Shown piece after piece: positions 56,952 to 64,000 of a stretch of 64,000 nucleotides of DNA. The notes under the pieces were generated by a model, which was not told the origin of the DNA, made no database searches, and saw nothing but the letters and a program-made list of their open reading frames with translations. A program made the position numbers and the translations under genes. Every line of letters begins with the position of its first letter. Within the stretch, counting starts at the first letter, position 1. This stretch comes from Oidiodendron maius Zn (Eukaryota; Ascomycota; Leotiomycetes; Myxotrichaceae). The DNA lies in assembly GCA_000827325.1 (NCBI GenBank), contig KN832888.1, positions 596,069 to 660,068 on the forward strand, in the 5' to 3' direction.

Positions 56952-58761
56952 ATGCATGATTCTATGATGGCCCAGATCGGCATGGACCATGAGCATCACA
57001 ATGGCCCAGATAACGGATTCGGCACGGCGGATGGGTGGGCAGACCTCTCTAACGGATATCCTTCGTCTCAGAATCAGTCGCCGCTGTTCGAACAAGGAGG
57101 ATTCGGGTTTATCCAGCCCATGAATCACGGGTTGCCTGCGGATCAGTCGTTCCATACCCAGAGGATATCGCAGCCGCCACCAGTCCAGACACATCAGCAA
57201 TTGCTTCCCCTCATCATGCCGAGCCATCCTACATGGCCCAGCATGCTGACGAACTCAGGAAATTACTCTGCGCCTCCAGTTGCGATTCCCCCTGCTTCCG
57301 CTCCTTTGGTGAAGGGGAACAATCTGCGCGCAACGGCCACCCATGGGACCTCGTCTCCGAGGAAGACGCTTACCGACAAGGAGAGGAGGCGCATGTGTGA
57401 ATTCCACGAGGCGAATCCTACTGTAAAGCAGACGGAAATTGGAGGTGAGAAATCTCGTCATGATTCTTGCAGTGCCATCACTAACACGCTCTTAGCAATG
57501 TTCGGCGTTGAACGAAGGTATAGCCTTTCCTTGTAAAATTCTCGTTGCGAAGTAGCCGTGCTAAATCTCTTATTTCAGTACCGTTTCCAAGGTTCTCCGC
57601 CAGAGGGAAAAGTATCTATTCCCAGAGGATCGTAGCCTATCCCCAGTGAAGCGGACCAAGGGCAAATTCCCTGATATTGAAAAGGCGCTTTCCGTCTGGG
57701 TCAAGAATAATCACAAGAAGGGACTTGCCCTTACCGATGCTGCGATTACAGAGCAGGCTCAAAGATTTGCGACGGGAGTAAACCACAATGAGGGCCTGCT
57801 AAAGCTGACCAGCGCAAGCTGGCTCGAGAAGTTCAAGCAGAAGAACGGCATTGGAACTGGCAAATTGACAAGAAGGGCCTCAGAAACCAATATCCCGGAT
57901 AGAAACTCCCTCAATCCTGACTCTGCCGGGCCCTCCGCATCTCAAACGCCAAATGGAATCTCGCCGACCTCGCCGAGTGGTCTCGCATCCCCATCAACTC
58001 TTTCCGTGACGAAGAGCGACGAAGACCTAAAGGCGGACAACGTCAACTACTTTACCCAAGGAAATAGTGGTTACAGACATTCCAACTCACACAGCACCAC
58101 GTCTTTGTCCAGTGCTTTTACTGATACCGCGCCGTCTCCCTTTTCTGGGGGGCCGACAAGTCCGACCACTCCTTTCACCTTCTCTCCAGAGACGAACTCG
58201 GGCACTTGGATGCCGTCCCAGCAGTCTCGCATCCCACCACAGGGGAGCAACTTCCAACGGCCCAGGAGCCAGACGTTCCCCATGCTCGGAAATGACCCGT
58301 CATTCATTTCTCCGCAGACCACCGAGCCCATAACGCCAAAATACCTACCTGTTACGGCTCCGTCGTCTGCGTTGGACTCTCCGATGAATGAGATGGCGCC
58401 CCCTTTTGGCATGGACGCAACCATCTCGCCTCAGCTACACCATAGTAGTAGCAATGGGTCGATGGCTCCGCCTGCCTCGAACACCCCGATCAGCGGGTTA
58501 CAGTCGCCACCTGGATCATCAGCACCCAGCTCACCGACACCTGAAGATGCTCGACGAGCCCTCGATACGTTGCTCAACTGGTTCCAACAGGCACCCAGCG
58601 GCCTAGTGGATCAGAACGATTACATGACTGTCTTGAAGCTAACAGAGAAGCTACGTCTGCAATCGCATGCTACCTTGCCTGGAGGCCTCCATCGGATCGC
58701 CGAACAGGACGGTGAGCACTCCGCACCAAAGATGGAGCAATCGATGAGCGCAGGCTGCTAA
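56952..58761 (+). CDS. CENP-B/Tc5-type helix-turn-helix DNA-binding protein
   Basis: Exons 56952-57444, 57496-57517 (22 nt) and 57579-58761 give 565 residues. The first 130 residues are Gln/Pro/His-rich. The DNA-binding part at about 135-270 has two halves: RKTLTDKERRRMCEFHEANP with VKQTEIGAMFGVERSTVSKV (CENP-B N-terminal, Psq-like HTH), and FPDIEKALSVWVKNNHKKGLA with ITEQAQRFATGV, LLKLTSASWLEKFKQKNGI (Tc5/CENPB HTH). The splices restore EIG-AMFGVERS-TVSKVLRQREKY exactly. No DDE endonuclease domain follows; the C-terminus is Ser/Pro-rich, with a helical segment EDARRALDTLLNWFQQAPSGL near 510. It is therefore a domesticated, transposase-derived regulator, not a transposon. Target genes are unknown. 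Confidence 0.82.
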
Positions 58762-59526
58762 GTTTGGGATCTCCCAACTAAGAAAATACAAACAGCACAA
58801 AAACAAAAAAAAGAAAACAAACTTGTACATGGAACGCGCATTTCTCTCGAACCTCGGCCAGCATCTAATCACGGCGTTGTCTGCTTCCTCAACACTGTAC
58901 ATCGGCGCTCGCAGCGTCAAAACTCGCCATTTACTCGCCTTTCTCCGGCTCGTGCTTATTCACCGCAGCACTGCACAGAGCACATTGCTATCCTCGCGCG
59001 GTGCAGGATGGCACCTCAGATCCCGAAAATTTATACCCTGCAAGATACATATTCCCGCTCACGCGCAAGCCCTCTATTCTCCGCACTTTGGTTGTTTATC
59101 TTCTCGTATTTCTTACAGCGAGCTATATCTTTCTGTGGCTGTGGACAGCACAGCAGGCGATATTTTGGGTCTTGTTTTCCTTTTGAAATAAATTATATCA
59201 AGAATGACTGGATCAGTCTCGGTGCCTTAAGGGGGGTCAAGGGTCGAAAGCTCTCCGGCGTTGACCTCCTCCTTGGGTTTCTTTCTGTAGTTATTCTTCC
59301 GGGCAGTGGGAGATACAGGGTAGGGCATGTGGAAAATATGGGCTGGCTAAAGGTTTGCCTTCGGAGGCAAATGGCCTAAGGTTGGGTTATGATCATTTTA
59401 GTCGGACTATATAGTCTTTTCAATATGAGGCGGCCCATCTGGCTTTGGGAGGCCCCTTTGTGAAATTGATTGTTCGATTTACTTGGTGAAAGGTGAAAAT
59501 GTATTATGCTTTACTAACTGCTTTAA
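58762..59526. other. Intergenic between convergent HTH gene and PXA gene
   Basis: 765 nt between stop codons. Three overlapping plus-strand frames have no motif. It presumably holds two 3' UTRs. Confidence 0.5.
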
Positions 59527-61991
59527 CTAGCTCAACCGTTCCTCTAGAAGCTCTTCGACACCCTTCTCGGCCAACTCAGGCATAAGCCGTGTGAGGATCA
59601 ACTCTACGGCTCCATACATAAGGTGTTTATTACAATAACTATCATCCAAGATGTTGAGCAGCTCCTCGACCTCATTGACTCTCCGTTCTTCACCTGGGCC
59701 AAAGTACACCTCCTGGATCTTGGGTGGGACAAGCGAGAGTATGGCCTCAGCGCCCCGACGTCGGATGAGGAGCTGCTCTGGCGCGGAAGGGATCTGACGG
59801 GGAGGCGCAGGAGCGTTGTTGGGAAAGAGCGCGGCCCGTGCTGTACGTAGCAGAAGTGGTAGCAAGGAAGGATCGAGGATGTGTCTCTGGATGGCGTCGG
59901 AGAGCAGTCTAGAGGATCGTAAAATTAGCCAATGGCTGACGCAAGACATGGATCTCTGCAACGCCTTCAATATCACCAGAGTTGGGGGTGTCCGCATGTA
60001 CAGAATCGGCCAGGTGTAACAGATCAACTGCGCACTCTCTCCAAACACTGCACAAGACCAGGTGGAGGAGCGTCTGATCAGCAGTGCGCCAAGGCCCGCG
60101 CCAGAGAAAAGGCTTGAGGGAGCTTGCGCATACACGGGCGGGCGGACGCCTCATGGAGTAAGAAAGCCTGGAGGCAATTTGTGCGGGAACCAAGGAGCGG
60201 CACGACGCGACGCAGCCGGCTAAGCTGATCCTGCAGCTATCACGCCGGGCGCGTAAAGAAGGCTGTCGTAAGGCTTGCTGGATGCAAACATGCCGCAAGG
60301 GTGGGAGTGCAAGATATGCAGACCAGGTCGCATAATAATTGATACGTCGGAATCCCGGGAATTGGAATTCCTATCCTCCGCGACGATTACAGGCTTGCCA
60401 TGCATAATGATAACAAGCTCCCCAGACTTGCCAGGTGGTTGTGAAACAATCCAACCCGTTCCTGCAGTCTAACTGGGACATTCCAAGTCAAGTGACTGGA
60501 AATTCATGCGGTGTGATACTACGACCGGCGCTTGGGCACGGGAGGAAACGTGTAGGGTTGGGATTTTATTTCAAAGAAAGGGTGGCACTCACTTGTCGAG
60601 TATTCCATCAGTATTCCCGACCTCGCCGGGCCCCGCAACTGCGGCCCACTGAACCATAGATATCGCGGCACTCAGCCATGGCATGCGCACACTTAGATCG
60701 AGGAGGACTGCGGCACAAGACCACATCTTCATCTTGAGGATTGGTTGTTTTGTTGCCGTCACTCGACCCTTCGGCGCGGTATTGGAATTTGTCAACCTCG
60801 GTGGTTCTACCTCATCCTCCAGAGGCACCGAGCCAGTTACCTTCATCGTAGGCGCAATACGAGAAGGGAGGTGTGTCGACGATGCGACTGTAATGACCAC
60901 GAGGCGGGCCACGCTGAGGGCGAGAAATATGTATTGGAGCACTAGCCAGAAGGTATTCTGGATGGCCTGTCCAATCCTCCAGCTTTTCGAGCTCCTTCCA
61001 GATATATCGAAAGCTGCAGGTCCTTTCCCATCCGTAAGTGACCCGTCGAAGCCCACTTGAGTATTTGATTTATTACGAAGCCGGCCTTGGATTGCCTCGG
61101 CGAGTTTCGTGATGCCTTCCCATAGTAACCACGGTTCAGAGGCTTTTCCACCAATGGCGCCCCCCAGGATCATCTCGGAAAATATCTGGCCAACAATCGC
61201 CATCAAGCAGTCATTTTCCAAATCTTCCGTAGGCAGAAGAACAGCCAATACTCCTTGGACAAGTAGCTGTCGATAGACTGCCTCATTTTCCTTTTGCTGC
61301 TGTATAGAGCTTTCGCTTTCTAAATGTGGAACTGGCGATAACGCAGGAAATGGGCAAATGGAGTGATATATCTCTCTGGGATTTGATTGAAACGGTCGTG
61401 GGTTAAATGGGCGATGGGCAGTTCGATACGCTATTCGTCTTGTCAGTAGCCAGGCACTTCTCCAGTATTATACTAAAATGGCATACCTTGGACATGCACT
61501 TCTAACAGTTCTGGCAACTCATCAAAAAACAGACTCTCCAGATCAACATTCCGCAGCCTCTGTTCCAGCGCCCTCGTGCAATGAGCAATGACGTTCACGA
61601 CCTCCTCCACGAATACTTGGTCGGGTGTAATCTTTGAATACCACGTTTGGACAAACTCCCTTATTATGATAGCTATGAAGGCGTATAGTTGTAGATCCAC
61701 CTCATTGCTGCTAGTCAACGGGGGGAGGATCTCGTCAATAGGAGATGGCGTACTGCGACCCTTTTCGCCCAGCTGGGAGCACAACGTGCGGCGGATCAAG
61801 AATAGAGTAGCGCGTTCGGAGACCGGATCGGCAGACGGGAGACGTGTGTTCGATCGAGAGCTGAGCGTCTCGGGACTCAGGAGGGGATCATTCGAGTCAA
61901 AAGGTGGCCGCGAAGAGATGTTCGAGATTGGCACGGCCTTCGGCCGCGGTTGCAACTGGAGCCGCGACATATCGAGGCGTCTATCGCTCAT
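59527..61991 (-). CDS. PXA-domain protein (sorting-nexin related)
   Basis: Exons 61991-61487, 61430-60593 and 59908-59527 give 574 residues. The PXA domain, also found N-terminal in SNX13/14/19/25, starts near residue 55: ATLFLIRRTLCSQLG, EVDLQLYAFIAIIIREFVQTWYSKIT, FVEEVVNVIAHCTRALEQRLR and LPELLEVHVQ-AYRTAHRPFNP. QLLVQGVLAVLLPTEDLENDCLMAIVGQIFSEMILG follows. Beyond are hydrophobic segments (TFWLVLQYIFLALSVARLVVI, MWSCAAVLLDLS), then GILDK-LLSDAIQRHILDPSLL and LLLRTARAALFPNNAPAP. No PX or RGS domain is present. The last intron is 684 nt; the frame upstream of exon 3 stays open to 60135, so a longer alternative exon cannot be excluded. Probably an endosomal/ER membrane protein. Confidence 0.77.
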
Positions 61992-62632
61992 GCACGGTGA
62001 GAGTCTGTGCTCCAATGTGCTGTGGAGCGCGCTCCATCGCGTTAATTAACGCAGTGTTGTTTATTCTGGTCGGTTTCCGGGAGTCAGGCTGAGCCATGGA
62101 CGAGAGTAGCTCGTGTGCTAAGCCCAAATGCGGCTAGCAACCCTTCAGCCTCGTACCCCATCGACGTTCTTCCCTAAGAGCTTCATTCTCCCGAGCAGAC
62201 AAGAGTCTAAACCAGTCTACGAGCTTCTCAACATAGCTAGAGTCGCAGGTAGTGGTACCTGCTCCTCTACCCTGGCCATTTAGACGGGGAGATAACTGCG
62301 ACGGCCCTGCAACCCCACCTCCCACCTACCACATCTCCGTAAGTCATCTTGGAGACAGTTCATCCTCCGAAGTTTTCTAATTTAACCCCTCATTTTCCCT
62401 ATCATATCGTTATCCCCGCCTTTCCTATCGTACTATCGCTCAATCCCGTGTGCTGCATTTAAGCACCTTCCCTCCAGGGGAAACAGTACCTACATATCGT
62501 CATGCATGACGGAGCTCCTACCAAGCTCCCCTCTGGAGAAGCGGATGGAATAAAAGAAAGCAGATCGCACAATGAAGAGACAAGGCGTTCACAGGTCGTC
62601 CCTCTCTGCACATTTTAGCAGCGTATCCAAAT
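61992..62632. promoter_or_regulatory. Divergent promoter of PXA gene and M28 peptidase
   Basis: 641 nt with no gene. Pyrimidine-rich sequence at 62380-62470 precedes the peptidase start. No striking repeat or palindrome. Confidence 0.45.
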
Positions 62633-64000
62633 ATGGCGCCTCCTTGGACTGTCCTATACCTGTTTGGTATAGCAATTGTCGCTTGTGCTGAGGAGGCATC
62701 TGTCTATACAGTGCCACCAACTACTTTTGGCGCCAATGGCTACCCAAATTGGGGCGCTGGTACCTGGCCTCCATCAACAGTCGGCGTTCCACTTGTACCT
62801 CAGCAGACTGAATCTTGGATCCTTTCGCTGCTGGATCAATTTGACCCTGATCGCATTCAATCGACCATTCAGACGTTAGTCAATTTTGGCACACGACATA
62901 CAGCGTCCACCACAACTAGCACAACGAGAGGCATTGGTGCTGCTCGACAATGGCTATTAAAGGAGATGACTGCATTAGCCGCGCCCTCGAAGGGCTTGAT
63001 AAAGGTGTCCATGCCCTGCTACGAGCAGCCCGCTGTTCCAGCAGACGGCATACCGTTTGCTGTGCAACTATGTAATGTACAGGCAGAGATTACTGGCGCC
63101 GTTGACCCCAATCGTACCTATGTCTACACAGGGCATTACGACTCGAGAAGGATCAATAATAGCGACTATGAGAATTATGCGCCTGGAGCCGATGATGATG
63201 CGAGCGCCGTAGCCATTGCCTTGGAAATAGTCCGTATACTTGCGCCATCCCTAGCTAAAAACCCCCCAGCTTCGAGCCTTATTATTGCCGCCGTAGCAGG
63301 TGAAGAACAGGGCTTGTTTGGCAGCAACTTCCTAGCTCAGACATGTAAGTGAGTAATAACTTTACCGGCCAGAAAGATCTGACCGCCCATAGTGAAAAAC
63401 GCTTCGGTAGATGTGCAAGGGAACTTCAACAATGACATTGTGGGTTCTGGCTCAAACGCCCCATTTGATCCTATGAATGAGCATACCATTCGTGTCTTTG
63501 GGGCTGGTACGGATTACCTCACTCTACCGGCTGAAGTCATTCAAGAGATCATAACTACAGGCTACCAGGACGACACACCGGCTCGTCATTTGGGACGATT
63601 CATCCAGGAGGTCAATGCAGGCGCTGCACAAGTTACAGATATGCAAGTAGCACTGATCTATAAGCCAGATAGATTCTTTCGAGGTGGCGACCATGAATCG
63701 TTCCTCAAAGCTGGTTTCCCAGGTATTAGGTTTACAGAGCCGCAAGAAGACTTCTATCATCAACACCAAGACCCGCGTGTTCAAGACGGTATCGTATACG
63801 GCGACGAGATTGAGTATGTTGACTTTGAATATACAGCTCGTGTAGGTAAAGTCAACCTACTCAGCATGTTGAGTATTGCAAACGCTCCTGGGACGCCATC
63901 AAATTTCACGTACGACACCGAAATTGGCTTCTTAGCAACTAGCGAATCAACTCCAGCCAGTTTCCTCGAGAATATCATTAAGTTGTACTGGAATACCGAC
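62633..64000 (+). CDS. Secreted M28 zinc aminopeptidase (3' end outside window)
   Basis: Exons 62633-63344 and 63393 to the window end; 440 residues are visible. A signal peptide (MAPPWTVLYLFGIAIVACAEE) directs secretion. Family M28 zinc ligands are visible: H in YTGHYDSR, D in YAPGADDDASAVA, E-E in IIAAVAGEEQGLFGSNF, D in NNDIVGS and H in RGGDHESFLKAGFPGIRF. These match a co-catalytic dizinc site with E-E as catalytic base and ligand. The 48-nt intron joins AQT-LKNASVDVQGNF. The sequence after the catalytic domain (ANAPGTPSNFTYD…) begins a further domain that continues outside the window. A role in extracellular peptide use is inferred. Confidence 0.88.

Overview
This window is an ordinary, gene-dense stretch of a filamentous ascomycete (Pezizomycotina) chromosome. 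Evidence: most introns are 45-100 nt with GT-AG ends, the proteins resemble those of filamentous fungi, genes lie on both strands, and several promoters carry pyrimidine-rich leaders and TCACGTGA sites. Leotiomycetes is my guess for the class, with low confidence. I see no transposon, rRNA, tRNA or CRISPR array. All gene models were spliced by eye from reading frames, splice sites and family knowledge, without alignment.

Layout. 0-13.6 kb: 3' end of cardiolipin synthase; MTO1 (tRNA wobble-uridine modification); an Edc1-type decapping activator; RBX1; SPC1; a CorA-type Mg2+ transporter; TIM8; ribosomal protein uL23 (RPL25); BMT2. 14-23.4 kb: an AVT1-like vacuolar amino-acid transporter; enolase-phosphatase UTR4, split by a 928-nt intron; a long gene-free promoter/leader; a Ran1/Ksp1-type kinase. 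24-30 kb: a GNAT protein fused to the C-terminal part of a GH3 glucosaminidase but lacking the GH3 catalytic domain; a gene-free stretch; the Golgi coiled-coil protein CASP/COY1. 30.5-43.8 kb: a mitochondrial PPR protein; a histidine acid phosphatase; a Tfc7-like histidine phosphatase ending in a possible peroxisomal signal; MSS51; RSE1; a zinc-finger/LysM protein. 43.8-45.7 kb: an AT-rich gene desert. 45.7-54.3 kb: HOS4, ALKBH6-like, DFG10 and DRG1/RBG1, packed tightly. 54.3-57 kb: a 2.7-kb gene-free region. 57-64 kb: a CENP-B-type HTH regulator, a PXA-domain protein and the first part of a secreted M28 aminopeptidase.

How the genes relate. No biosynthetic or defence cluster is present; these are mainly conserved housekeeping genes. 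Mitochondrial functions recur (CRD1, MTO1, TIM8, the PPR protein, MSS51), as do RNA functions (Edc1, BMT2, RSE1, ALKBH6-like, DRG1), but nothing shows co-regulation beyond shared divergent promoters (RPL25/BMT2, MSS51/RSE1, DFG10/DRG1, HOS4/ALKBH6). I found no clearly new system. The observations most worth following are the UTR4 gene structure with intronic E-boxes, the GH3-less GNAT gene, the MSS51 leader hairpin, the C-terminal SRL of the Tfc7-like protein, and the intracellular LysM protein.
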